From Sphagnum magellanicum (lineage: Eukaryota > Streptophyta > Sphagnopsida > Sphagnales > Sphagnaceae), in the NCBI GenBank assembly GCA_021904315.1, contig CM038915.1:4464001-4528000 (forward strand): 64,000 nt of DNA, read 5' to 3'. Below, piece by piece: positions 34,864 to 47,729 of the stretch. The position numbers and the translations under genes are program-made. The stretch's first letter is position 1, and every line of letters begins with the position of its first letter. The notes below the pieces were generated by a model. It was not told where the DNA came from. It worked only from the letters and a program-made list of their open reading frames with translations, and did no database searches.

Positions 34864-35392
34864 GTTCTTGTCAGTGATGTTATACATCCTGGACCGCGAT
34901 GGGTTGTCAATAGATATGACTACACACGAGAGCAGCATCTTCTCCTGTAAAACTGCGAAATCAGGTAGCGAGAACAGCGAGAACCTTGAAGCAGCTGGAA
35001 AACTAGACATGATGAATATTTTAGTCTTAGCATTCATAGCAGCAAATAGGAATAGTAGCGTGGGCCATGTAACTGCATTCTTACTCCTTGTAGCAAAAGG
35101 GGTCATAAACGGAGCTTACAGTCTAGGGCTGATCTCAGAAGCCTGCATGTATGTTCCCGGTAGCTCTACAACCCTTTAGAATCTGGAGGGTTTTGTTGTC
35201 CCTTGAAAAAAGAAAAGACAAGTCACGTCGCACCCACCGTGCTAGTTTAATCCATTCTTTCTCTCTGTGTTGATTTGTCTCATCACGGACTTTGGGGGGG
35301 GGCATTGAGATTTGTACCTGACCACCTCTGATGTTCCCTTTGGTGATGCTAATATGTTTGTTCTCTTATGTTCTAGTCTCAATAAACAAATC
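34864..35392 (+). other. 3' untranslated region of the second AGP gene with AATAAA
   Basis: Similarity to copy A's 3' flank holds to about 35210. CAATAAACAAATC at about 35384 supplies a plausible polyadenylation signal on the correct strand. The open frame 34868-35179 has no equivalent in copy A and is rejected as coding. Confidence 0.4.
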
Positions 35393-35677
35393 AGATCTCT
35401 GAAAGCTGTATAGTCATGATGTGCTTCTCATTCGGTAAGAATTAGGATTGTAATTGTATTGTAAAGCACCTGCAAAAATTCCTTCTGTGAGCATACATAC
35501 ACTTGCTGGTTGTACATGATACTGGCTTATTCTTCAAGCTTTCAGTTCTAGAGAAGGATCTGAAAGGCATATAGTTAGTTGCTCCGGGGTTGACATAATA
35601 GACCGGCTGTGTGTGTAATTCTTGAGCAAGTAAATGTCTTGTGGTGTTTTCTGTACTGCATTTTTTTGTTTTTGTTT

Positions 35678-35680
<3 letters not shown>

Positions 35681-35715
<35 letters not shown>

Positions 35716-35720
35716 CTCTC
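35681..35720. repeat. (TC)n microsatellite
   Basis: TC units from 35681 to 35712, one interruption, then CTCTCTC. Confidence 0.95.
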
Positions 35721-37862
35721 TGTGGAGTTTTATAACTCTTTGAAGTCTATAACAAACATACCCACGAGCTCAAAACTGAGACACCATGCTTGGCAATGTG
35801 AGAAATCCATGGAGAAGTCAAAGATTGTAAATTATTTGATTGTAAATTATTTGAAGGTTCATGATCCGTGTCTGTCTAAGACCTGGCCGAATGTCACGGG
35901 GCTGACTGTATGGGTCATGTTGTAGCTCCCGCATCTGCAGCAATTATGTGAAGCATTTAGTGCGAGCCGGCGGCACCCAATGTTGACGAAATTATTCTGC
36001 AAATTCTTGAAGAAAAAAAAGAGAAAAAAAAAATCTTCTCCAATTTCTTTCTTACGAAGAAAACTCTTGTGCGATTTCTTTCCAAAAAAATGACGGGTCT
36101 CTAGCCTAACGAGTTGTGACAAAATCAAACCAGAAGGGAAATATCTCGCTGACGTGTCACCTTCTGATTCGTCCTTGAGACGAGCGCTACTTTCTGATAA
36201 AATACCCTAAACTCTTTCTTGAGCGTTTCTGACCTAGTTAGTTGTTTGGTAACCAACCCTCTTAACAGACAGAAAAGGGCTCTTCGTGGACGAAAAGTAC
36301 ATTACTTTTCATCCACATGATTTTATCAATGTCCTCAACAATAAATAGCATGTCTAATAGATTTATTCATTTTTACATCACGAATTTTAACAATTTGTAT
36401 TGTTTTCATCTTGCCCAACAAAAATTCAAGCACGTTCACATTCCAATTTCGACTTGCATCGACGACACTTGTTGTGCAGCAAACACAAGAAAAAATTGAT
36501 CGATCTCATCTCAAATTGGAGGTCTGTTTGCAGATTGACAAAACCAACCAGTGTATCAAATGTAGAGAGACCAAATGAAAATTACAGCAATTAAATGGAA
36601 ACAAATTGTAACACCAATCATGAAAACATGATGTGCTGCTACACACACAAGGAATAACCCAACTTGTAAAGACAAGTGGGTGTGTGATAGTTGGGGATTT
36701 CAAAAATATAATGCTAGAACATGGCACAATGCAAACTATTGGAATATGAATGTTCACAAAATACTTGGATTTGGTCTTCCACATAATTTTCAATATATAT
36801 TTTATACGATATGGTTCAAGAATTTCTTGGTACCAAACCCATTTAATTCAAGTCCGCACACATGATAGATTTGTTGGATGGTGGAAACAATCTCTTCAAA
36901 CAAGTTGGCAACCTTTAAAACCCCATAAACCTTAACAATGATTCACCAACCATTCCAACAATGCAAACAAAATGTGACAATTTCAATGAGTTTGAAGTTG
37001 GTACTTACCATAGAAGTATGAACATTGATGAAAAATGGTTGTAATATGATCAACATGTAACTACAACCCTCCCACCACATACTACAAACTACACAAATAC
37101 ATCCACCCCCTTGTAAATGCCAACCATTGACTAGGACCCAAACTTGAAAAAATAAATAGTAGCCACAACAATTATTCCATTATAAACCCCAAGGATGTCG
37201 AATCCCCAACCCCAACTTCTATTAATAGAATAAGATCCAACAAAACAACAAGCCATATATCAACAAGGAGTACATGAGTGAAAAGGAACAGCTCTTCAAC
37301 TCATAATGCAATGGTTGAATTGACAAAAAAGGGGGACAAATTACTTATAGACTCCATTGACCACATACATGCTAGTAGTTTGCTTATGGAGGATAATTAC
37401 ATTCGCACGCAATAACTTTTACTTTAAAAACCATTAAAATATTTCAAAGCACAAGGGAAGGATATCAAACAAAATTTTAAAAATATGGCAAAAGTTATTA
37501 CCAACTTGGTTAAAGTCATGAATATGGCATTTATGAAAGCTGCACAAAAGAACAACACAAATAATAGCAACCTAGTGTAAGTTCCTAAAGACATTAACAC
37601 AGTCGATGACAATTAACCAACTACTAAATAGTTTTGTGATTGGGGAATGCATGGACAATTGTTTTTTGAAGGTTCAAAATGCAAACTCTTACATGTGAAA
37701 CTTTCTTTGTCTTCCAACATAGTGAATGATCTCCCTCCTCAAAATCTTTATAAACCTCTTTTGCCCCTTGATGTGGATTTGTTGATGTATACTTATATCA
37801 TTTTGGGTGGGGACAACTCTTGAAGTCTCAACCTCTTGAGGTAGGTGACTACATCCTTTTGA
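35721..37862. other. Intergenic DNA, no recognised gene
   Basis: Contains a 14-bp-arm hairpin (GTGGACGAAAAGTA/TACTTTTCATCCAC, 36286-36316, loop of 3) and a short direct repeat GATTGTAAATTATTT near 35825. Frames around 36.6-37.6 kb could include remains of the second (Myb-like) gene of a PIF/Harbinger element, but I see no motif that shows it. Confidence 0.4.
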
Positions 37863-38905
37863 TTATGATTCAATCATGCAAAACAATTTCTCAATGTTGG
37901 CCTCATTTTCATTCCTTAAATGTTTTTGAAGGATACAACAACATGCGAACACATTGACAATAAAAGTAACAAGCAAATTTGACTTGTGCAAAAACTCTTT
38001 AATTTTTTTTTCAAAAATTCCAAATGCATTCTCAACCATAGAACACCCTTTCTTATGTTTTCTATTGTAGAATAGTTATAAGATGGTATGGGTTTTTCTT
38101 TTTAAAAAGGCATCATGATCCAACTTATCAACAAGTAACCTTCATCATTGAGCAAATAAGGTGGGGTGTCATTTCTACAACCTTTATTTGCACCAAAAAC
38201 CATGATGTTGAGCATGTTTATAAAACCTAGATTTGTGCTATACTTTTCAATTCATTAATAAATCTACATGGAAAACCTACAAAAACATCAACAAATCTTT
38301 TCTTATAATCTACCATTTTTGAACAACTATAAATTATTTTCATGTTTTGAAATTAAATTAATATTATGAAAAATATGAAGGTTTTGAGATAAAGATATGG
38401 GTGTCATCAATTGCACCTTGAACTAAAGGCAAATGGCACCATTGCTTAAAATATTCCATTACAAATTACATTTTAATTCCTATTATCTAAATTGTCAATT
38501 TTCTACAAGTAATGTTCATTGCAACAACAAATTCATGTTACACCAAAGAAATAGTGGACTTCCTTTTCGCAAACAATTCATTACAAACAAGAAAACTTAC
38601 ACCATGTGCAAACTTGAATATAACACAACATACTTTGATTTCAACATGAATGACATTGTGATACATGGTGTTTTGTTTTAATAGAACAAGTTTTAATCTT
38701 TCAACAATCTTGAAAAAAGTGGACTTGAACATTCGGAAATTTCCACCCATCAATCATCTTCATATTTAGTGAATAGAAATCTATAAAACTAGGTTGTGTT
38801 CTTCTCGACTTAGCCTAATCATTTAAATTTCATGACATAGCATAAAGCAAATTTGAACCTTGAATATCATGCATAGCGGCTATTGTGAGAAGAAATTGCA
38901 TGTTC
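37863..38905 (-). pseudogene. Broken PIF/Harbinger (DDE) transposase
   Basis: Translated on the minus strand, this region gives ordered blocks of a plant Harbinger/ALP1-like nuclease: FRMFKSTFFKIVERL and AHGVSFLVCNELFAKRKST (38538-38753), LVQGAIDDTHIFISKPS (around 38394-38417), VDYKKRFVDVFVGFP, PPYLLNDEGYLLISWIMMPF (around 38135-38165) and VENAFGIF (near 38030), ending at TAA 37863. The three catalytic acidic positions of the family, the Asp of GAID, the Asp of LLND and the Glu of VENAFG, are all still present. Several stops and frame changes separate the blocks, so no functional protein is made. Intact family members run about 350-450 residues, which fits the span. The element's terminal repeats and target TTA/TAA duplication were not located. 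Confidence 0.8.
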
Positions 38906-41035
38906 ATTCAACATATGTTGGATTCAACATGTTAGAACTAAGATCCAAAAAAAGTGGATGAATAGGACATCAAAAAAATGATCAACAATCTAAAATAACA
39001 ACATACAACCCATTATGAAAACAACCTACTTTTGTATATCATCCATGGATTGCAAAGAACCACACAAGGAAGAAAGAAAAAAATTCAATTAATTTTTTTG
39101 TTATAGTTGTGAAAGTTGTGAAAGGTGAACACTACAAAGGTTCAGCAAAGGTGCGAGCTCAAATATAATAGAAAAGGTGGTGTTCTTGCATTTACGTGTA
39201 ACAAAAATCAAAACTACAAGCAAAAGCCAAAAGCAAAAGAAATAAAAGGATGTAATAAATTACAAAAACGAAGTTTTGTAAATGCCTTAAAAGCCTAATG
39301 AGGCTTAAACAGTAAATAGATCATGTCATTTGAACAACTCATTAAAGCTTGCACTATCGTTAAGACTTATAACAAATATACAACTTGCAAAAGAACCTCA
39401 TAAAGCAAAGAGAGGAAATAAGTGCAACAATGGTGCTAGGCTCAATTGTAAGCAAAAAGGATACACCCTTGTAAAAGCACCCTAGAGCACAATGATGGCA
39501 TGAAGATTGACTTCAAGGGAAAAAACACAATGTGTAAGAAGGCGATGAAAACATAAAATGAAGGTGATTCCACTACACTTCATAGCAAAGTGTCAAAAAA
39601 TTATAATTTTGCATTTTAGAAAGCAAAGCAAAGCAACAATGGTGTCAATGACAACTAAGCAAAAAACAAAATTGAAAACAACATTATGCAAGATGGTAGT
39701 GAAATTGTGAAAATAAAAGTAGTGCAAAGATGGGGGAGAAGGCAAATGATACCAAGAAGTAGATGTTTTAATTCAAATCACATGTATTATGTGCACATTG
39801 TCATTCCCAAAAAGGCATAAGCACATTAAGCCCCTAAAAAATATTGTCACAAATATAATATTTTTGCATTAAATGTTTTTGGTAACGTATGGAGATCACA
39901 TATTAGATTTTATTTTTTTTGAAAAATTATATTTGATGAACTTTAGATTTAAATTAATCATTTTTTCTTTTTAAACAACAAAACCTAAAGAATTTGAATG
40001 TATGGAGTGTATATGCGACAAAATAATACTTGTCACAAAGTATGAAATTTTACATGTATATTTCAAAATTAAGGTAATGGGTGGAATTTTTTGTTCAATT
40101 TTTTTGTGGTGAATGACATTGATATACATCATTAAATTTAAGACCATTCAAATTTTTTAAGTTTTTGGTTGAAAACCCATTCAAAAAATGAGTTTTTTTA
40201 CATTTGTAAAACAATAAATGCATAATAATTTTTTCTTTTTAAGAAACAACCACTACCATATCAAAGAGGAGGATATTTTATTGGTGGACTTTGCATTATA
40301 TTTTCAATTTTCTTTTATTTGGTAATGTTTCATGAACCACAAACATGAAACCCTATGGCCATTGAAAAAACATAAGTTATTTGCTTTGTGTACATTAATT
40401 TTATCTAATTCTCTTCATCTAACAATTGGATCAAGATTAATTTTGATTCAAAAAGAACTTTGAGTTCCAAAATGTTGTTATGCAAATTCTAAATATTTTT
40501 GTTATGTTTAGAATAACCAAAAGATGTCATTAAGATTTCAGTTTACCATGTACCATGATACTTGTTATACATCAATTTTTTTAACAAAAAATCGTTCACC
40601 CTTAATGTGTTTTCACTCAAAAGTTTTATGTAACACCATCTGTGAACATGACAATGTTTTGTACCTATACAAACTACAAAATTAGCTGGTTACCAAATTT
40701 CAAATGTTGAATGTGAATCATTGCCCATAATGATAGTTACCATCATGGTTGATGGTAGTGCATCATCATAAGATGTGGCACTTTTCCAAAAGGTAAATGA
40801 ATGTTAGGGAAAGTACAACCAAAGGTCCCTAACACCATGTGTGAATCCACAAAGTAGAATGACCTTGAATAACATGAAGTATAACTTGAAATAACATATA
40901 TTAACTTAAAATAAAATAACCTAAGGTATAGCCTAAGGTTAGTTGAATAATTTAATTTGAAATAACTTAAAGTAAAAAGCCTATAATAAGCTAGCTATCT
41001 ATAATGGACAATTTAACTATGATCCAAAAATATTC
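38906..41035. other. AT-rich intergenic DNA
   Basis: No gene, RNA or clear repeat structure recognised. Confidence 0.5.
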
Positions 41036-42652
41036 TTGATTTGTGAGATGTCCATCATGTTGAAGGTAAAAAATGCATTAGACATATTGTTGTTGAGGAA
41101 AACATCTACTCCAAATCTTGGGCTACCTCCGTTCAATGATGCACTTGAAGGCTATATATATATCATGGTTCTTGCACCAAAAGTGGGAAAAACAATCAAA
41201 CTTATTCAATTGACATTTGATGATTGGGTTGTTAAAGTTCCAACAAAAGAAATTGGAACACAACTCTTTTGTTAAACTAAATCTTGTCCATAATCACCAA
41301 AATTAGTTAGATTCAACAAAGATTTTCCATAATTTTTATCATCGCCAATTCCTACATAGCAAGATTTGTCCTCTTTTGAACATCTCCATCACTTCAAAAT
41401 TAGTGATCACAAAAATTCATTGGAATGAAAATGAGATTGTCCCAATCAAATTACTAATTAATTTCAATACTTTTTTTGATGCTTTCAGTTTAAAAACTCC
41501 CACAATCAATAGTATTAATAGGAAAAGCTAATTGGACACCAACCAAAAAAACATAAATATTGGTTTGTGAACCAACATCATAATAACCAAATGCAATCTT
41601 GTTTCTTGGAAAATGACCTTCAAAATTATGAAGGTTTGAAAGTGGAGTTGGGCAACAAGGTGGAGGTAGTTGATAAATTGAAAATGAAAATGGTTGAGAA
41701 TTGAAAAGCAAAGGCGAAAGCATTCGATGCATCACAAAAAAAGGTAATCAATAAATCAAAAATGGAATCAATTAACAATTTGAAGGCAAAGAGGAAGGCA
41801 TTTGATCTTGGAAATACTAAGTGTTAAAAATTTTACACTATCCTACATCAAACAAGGTATTCATGTTTAAGGGGTATTAAGGTGATGAAATGTTTCCTCT
41901 CCACCTTATTATTACCTAATTTTTTAATATGCACATATTTAAGTGACCATAAGTTTAATTTTAAATTTTTTTGCATCAAATTTTGATAACTTATATTTAT
42001 TTAAACTATTAATTTTAGAATTTTTCAAGAAAAAAAAACATGATAATGACCATTTTTTTGAAGGTTTGAAAGATGTAGTGAAAAAAAAATCTTATTTGCA
42101 CCCTTAAATGGATAAAGTATATTTTTTTCCACACAAGTAGCATACAAATTTCATGTTTTTAGCCACTAACCATTCCACCTCATTCAAAACAAACAAAGGC
42201 AAAAGGCAATAAATAAGCATATGATTTATTTTCTAAAAGGTATTTCACACTTGCATTTCCATAGTCAAGATTTCACATAAATGGGTCATAAATGGAACTA
42301 ATTCATTTATTAATTGAACATATTAATAATTAATACTTTAAAATTCTAATACATTATATATTTTTAAATTATCAATATCAAGGATTATGCAGAAAATATA
42401 TTAATTATAAATTAGTGTTCAAAATAAGCATAACCTTATTATAAAAATAATTAAATTATAAATTTTATTCAACAACCAATATATGACACCCTACATTTCT
42501 ATTGATGTATTTTCAAAATTCAAAGAAGAATGCCCTTCCTAATCATGTTTGATGCACCGCACGACAAGGTGATCAATAAATTGAAATGAAAATAGTTGAC
42601 AATTTGAAAACAAAGGCAAAGACATTTTATGCAACACAAGAAGAGGTCCTTG
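41036..42652 (+). pseudogene. Possible decayed gene with Lys-rich repeat units, unidentified
   Basis: A plus-strand frame at 41036-41275 reads a coherent stretch (for example NLGLPPFNDALEGYI and LIQLTFDDWVVKVP), but lacks any domain I know. Downstream, an ~85-bp unit occurs at 41652-41743, partly at 41743-41811 and again at 42563-42652; in one frame it codes for VxxKLKxKMVxNLKxKAKAFD-like, coiled-coil-prone sequence. Stops interrupt all units. The link between the frame and the repeats is inference. Confidence 0.25.
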
Positions 42653-44384
42653 TTGTAGTGATGATGTTTGTTGCAATGGCAAGATTCATTGTAACAATGA
42701 TGTTTATTGAAACATTCTTAAATCATGAGGAACTTTTCTAAACCCTTCTAAAGGTTGTAGAACATAAATATGAACTTGAGGAGTGATGATCAAAGGTATT
42801 TTCATTTCATGTTGAACCTAATACACAAAAGATGCAACGCTCATTGAAAAACCACCATAATGCATATTGTATTTTGAAAGTGATCATCAAAGGGTCAATG
42901 ATTTTCATTATTTGGAAATTGTTCACAATCAACTATAGAAGATAATGTGTTTTCCAATTTTAATTATGAAAACAAGTAACCACAATAATGCATATTATCA
43001 TCATTGGTTGAATTTGACAAGGTTTGTTGATTTGCACCTTCAACATTATGACAATATTTTCTCACTTGATTTTGATGAAACTTTTGAAGCTCAAGTTAAT
43101 AATAGTGATCATAGTTGAAATGTTAGTTATTCATCACAAAGTTGGAGGCCTACATCGCAAGAGAGCCTAAATTGCTTTATGATCATAAGGACATTATTGT
43201 TGTAGTACTATAACAATGTTTTAGGTTTTTGTGTCTTATCACAAATTGAATCACATTTGTAAAAACAGGAACAACCTCCACTTGACCATTCTTATTATTA
43301 TTATCACCAAGAACACCCACATTTGATGTCATATTCTTCGTCCAATGCATATCATCCCCTCACCAATATTTATCCTCTTCTTAAACTAGATGGAATTCTT
43401 GGTGTTATTTCTTAAAAAAAAAACCCATTTAAAGCATTTGGGGGCATGTGCGCAATTCACATGGACCATATGTGAATAACATCATGGCCATGAAATATTA
43501 TAAAAGACTAAAAGTGATTGTGCTACAAATGTGTCATGTCAATTTTGTACTACTCAAATAAACATTTTTCGTACCTAACAACAAACAATGACAAATACCA
43601 AATGAATTAAAACATTGGGCAACCAAGTAATATAAACAATAGAACAATGTAACTAATGTTTGTTCAATTCTTAAATAGCTAACAACTAAACATTACAAAT
43701 GCATCTACATATGAAAGATTATTATGATTCCAACCACACGAAGTTCAAATCTTTAATCCAAAATCTTTATTAATTATTTCAAAATCAAATATAGAAACCA
43801 TAAATAGTGGTAGATCGACTTCAAATACATGTCACCAATAGCATCATCATCAAGATCAAGAAAATCACTAAGCAAAAGTTTGCACAACTTTGTATTCCTC
43901 ATAATAAAGAATATTATGGAATAGTAGTTAGCAAAGTCTACTTGCACACCTAAAAGATGAGTAACTTGATGAAGCATATGGTTTAAAATACAGAGTTCCT
44001 ACTCCCAAGTGATTAAGATGACCTTCAGCACAACCTTGTCAACATTTACATTATGAGATTTTTCCATCATAATTTGAACATTCATGCACTTACATGAAAG
44101 AAAGCATGATGATATCCATGTTGAATTCCAACTTTTCATCCATTAGAAAGAATCTTGTCCTTTGCAATAAAAAAAACAATGAATAAAAGTCTTCAATGAC
44201 TTTATGAATGACTATATTCATACAATATAACTTTTAATCCTACATGGAAAAATAAATAGTCATAAATGAGTTGCTTTTGTCAATGATGGATGATAATATT
44301 ACATATGGTAATAACAAATTCATGATTAGTTCACAATTTTTTTCATCTATAGGACATTATCTATGGCAAAGGACAAAATGATGC
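42653..44384. other. AT-rich intergenic DNA
   Basis: I see nothing beyond short chance frames. Confidence 0.5.
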
Positions 44385-44622
44385 GAAATTTTAGGTGTCA
44401 TTTATATGATTATAAATTGAACATTGTTTAAAATGACATGGACAATGATGACATGGTTTTTCAATGTGACTATCAAATCACTATATTTGAACATGGCAAT
44501 TGGTGTATGACTAAAGAATGACTATTATGCAATGACATGGATAATATTAACATGGCAATTTCAAATGATTATGAAATGACAAGAAAATGATTAATGTATA
44601 ATGACATGGGTAATGTTGACCA
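44385..44622. repeat. Degenerate ATGACATGG repeats
   Basis: Variants of AATGACATGGAxAATxTTxACATGG recur about every 35-60 bases. The type resembles the repeats at 13440-13990 and, as there, adjoins CCTA-rich DNA. A reverse-oriented counterpart (TTATGACTTG, GTCATATAATG) occurs at about 45225-45365. Confidence 0.45.
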
Positions 44623-45100
44623 CCTACCTACCTACCTACTTAATTACTCGTTACTTCTTATCTCCTACAACCTACTTACCTCCTACTTACTATCCTACAA
44701 CTTGCTTACTACCTACCTTGTACTCTTGTAATAATATGAAATAAACATGTGAAATAAAAAAACTTAATAAAAATTGGACATTATTTTGGTGTGGTCCATT
44801 AATAAGGACTTGGTTTTATCCTTGTGAAGGTGAAATGTTCAATTGCTATTAATATTCAATTGCAACCTATGTGCATTCTTAAAAACATGGGGTAAGTAAG
44901 CTAAACTAAGGTAGTTAGGTAAGTAGGTAGGTTAGGGAGGGTAGGGTAGGTTAGGTAGATTAGTAGTTTAGGTAAATAGGGTAGGTTATGTAGGTAGTTT
45001 AGGTTATGCTACATAGATTAAACTAACCTACATGCCTACCTACTTTTTTGGACCTACCTAGGCCTATTACTTACCTACCTACCTACCTACCTATTAATTT
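44623..45100. repeat. CCTA / TAGG / CCTA blocks in alternating orientation
   Basis: CCTACC-rich DNA at 44623-44730, TAGG-rich DNA at 44890-45005 and CCTACC-rich DNA again at 45030-45095 could fold on each other. The middle block follows a SINE-like head (44788-44845). Confidence 0.6.
44788..45010 (+). mobile_element. SINE-like element with TAGG-rich body, copy 2
   Basis: The head GGTGTGGTCCATTAATAAGGACTTGG...GTTCAATT matches that at 28792 and is likewise followed by TAGG-rich DNA. A-box and B-box spacing is tRNA-like. The body could be an independent expansion. Confidence 0.4.
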
Positions 45101-47729
45101 TAAAAAATAATAATAATCCAATTTTTTTAAAATTTAAGTATAAGTTTGATCAGTCAAATGGTCCATTATCTATTATTCATATTCTACATTCATTACCGTG
45201 ACACATTAATAATATATATGACTTTGTTTTATGACTTGTTTTGTATAACTTGACAATTATCCTTTATAATTACATGATGAAGAATGAAACATCAAACATT
45301 CAATGACTAAAGTCCTTTTAGTCATATAATGTCCAATATGATTACAAAATCAATCATAAATTGAGTCATAAATTTAAAAAATTCTTCTAATGTTCTTATT
45401 TGTAGTTTAGAATATATGATTAAAAGATAGGCAAATATTTATGAGGCTCATAATTGGATAACATTCCATGTTAGTTTTCACCATCATGATGAAAATTTTC
45501 ACTAACATTTGGCTAAATTGCTTCAACAAAATGTCTTCAATTCTAATAGATGTATCCATATTCCAATGAGTTTTCCAAGCATCAAATCGCCTTCTTGCCC
45601 AATTATCATTCCTCACAATCATCTTTGAAAACTCACTTTCAAGTTTGTTCCATTTATCCTTTAAAAACAGAAAGAAGTCTTTCCAAACCAAAGAATTGTC
45701 GCTTTAACATCCAAGTATAAGAACATGTATTAACCCTTGAACATTTACATTCTCTACACTGCAAATCTCACCATTGTCATGTTGAAATTGCCATCCTCCA
45801 TGTGATAATATTACAACAAATAACACTTGCCAAAAGAACATCACTATGCATGACACCATTGTGATTGTTACCACCAAGAGTATGCATTGAAAGGACCTTA
45901 ACCTCCACAATAGCATTACAATCAATATCTTGAACAACCAGTGTTGGAATAACTTCAATTTCCACTAAACAAGAACCTTCTTTTATGAAATATTGTATTT
46001 AAATTGCAATAGTTGTATCATAAGGCAAATCTCATGATTTTTCAAGTATGTAAAAATATCAATTAAATCAACAAAAATAATGAAATTTGAAGAAACAAAG
46101 ATAAATCCGAGCCATAATCAAACTCCAAAAAACTGACAACATCATTTAAACAATTAATGGCCACAATATCATTCTAAACACAATGCATTATAATTGATTG
46201 TTTCTTTTTAATGCATGGAAGTGACACAACTATAGGAATGTGTAGTGTGAATGAAATTCCTCAATCAAAAGGATTAATCCCAATGTCTCTTGTTTTAGAT
46301 CCTTTACATTGATGTTTTCCATGACCACAGACACTAATGTTGTTGCAAGACATAAATTATAGTTCCAATTATCATCTATGGAAATCACAAAAACAATTAC
46401 AAATGACCCAATAAAAAGCACTTCAATATAATGCTCAAAAGAATGGATAAACTACACAACATTATATACCTCAGACAAAAACAACCAATAAGCAAAAAAC
46501 CTTTGGGAAACACATTGCCAAAACAAACATACACAATATTCAAAAACACATTGTACATGCATGAAACTCACACATGAAGGTCATAGGACAATTGAAATTT
46601 AAATATGGTTGTAAGAAATCTAGCATTGACACACCATTATGTTACTTAGAAGCAAAAGTTGGTCAACTTGATTTTCCTTCCCTAACTAACTTAGAACTAT
46701 TGGCTATCAAATATAATCTCAACATTTTCACTCTTCAACTATATCCAATAGCTAGTGTCATCTTACCAATTATGTAGTCCATAACTCAAAATTGGAGACT
46801 CTTTAATCAACTATGTTAAAAACTCAATCCCATTATGCAAGAGATACAATTTTGTAGATGTTATGATCCTATTCATGAAACTATTTTTTTTCAACATATT
46901 TCTAAAAAGAAATTTAGAATTCCAATAGGTACATGGAAACTTCTTTTTTTGCACAAAATTTTGCACTATTGCAGATTTTTAAAAGGAATATTATGTTCCA
47001 ATATTTTTTATTAAAATCCATTAGCAAAAAAGGAAATATTTTGGGTTAATTGCGTTAGATGTCTATTTTTAGTTATTGTATGTAGCTAGACTATACAAAT
47101 ATATATTTTTAACAAATTATAATAACATGTTTTTATTTACTACTAAATCCCTTTTGGGATGTAGCTATTTATTATTGATGTTCCAATAAAAATTTGAAAA
47201 AAAAAAACATTGATGAGTTGGTGATGCAAATTTTTTGCTCAAAACATAATTCTAATCACATGACTCAGGGGTACTACCAACATCTTGTTGGTTATGTCTA
47301 TAGTTGTGTTCTATATTTTTTTTACTTAAAAAAATCCAAAGTCACTAAATATAAAATATGGCCTTTTTCAACAACCAAAAATATGATGAATATATATGTA
47401 CCTCAAAATGATCAACTAGAAGGGTTGGGAGTATGAATATAAAATGGTCATAAATAAATCAAATATATTTTTATAAATTTCATATTAGAATTTCACATGC
47501 ACACACACATAAATAATTGGGCTTTGTGTTGTTATGCATTATGAGTGCCAATCAGTTGATTAATTGATGAAAAAATGAACTGATCTTGTGGAAATAAGTT
47601 CAATTTGAATGACATTGCATGCAACTTGAATTGAATTGAAATTTGGATTTAATTGAATTGAATTCAAATTCAATTAAAGAAAAATGAGATGCAAATTGAT
47701 GAAGGTATTGAAAATGTACTCATGAATAT
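45101..47729. other. AT-rich DNA with unassigned frames on both strands
   Basis: Minus-strand frames at 45407-45965 and plus-strand frames at 46574-46777 and 47194-47436 have somewhat protein-like composition (for example NDNWARRRFDAWKTHW). They are interrupted by stops and match no family I can name. They may be the remains of transposons. Confidence 0.3.

Noticed and set aside
34687..35106. 139-codon minus-strand frame over the second AGP gene
   Set aside because: Antisense shadow; the equivalent frame is not conserved in the first copy.
34868..35179. 103-codon plus-strand frame just after the second AGP gene
   Set aside because: It lies in the 3' region, has no counterpart in copy A, and its composition gives no sign of a protein.
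45407..45965. Minus-strand frames that might be a transposon protein
   Set aside because: Some segments look protein-like, but I found no catalytic or zinc-finger motif to name a family.
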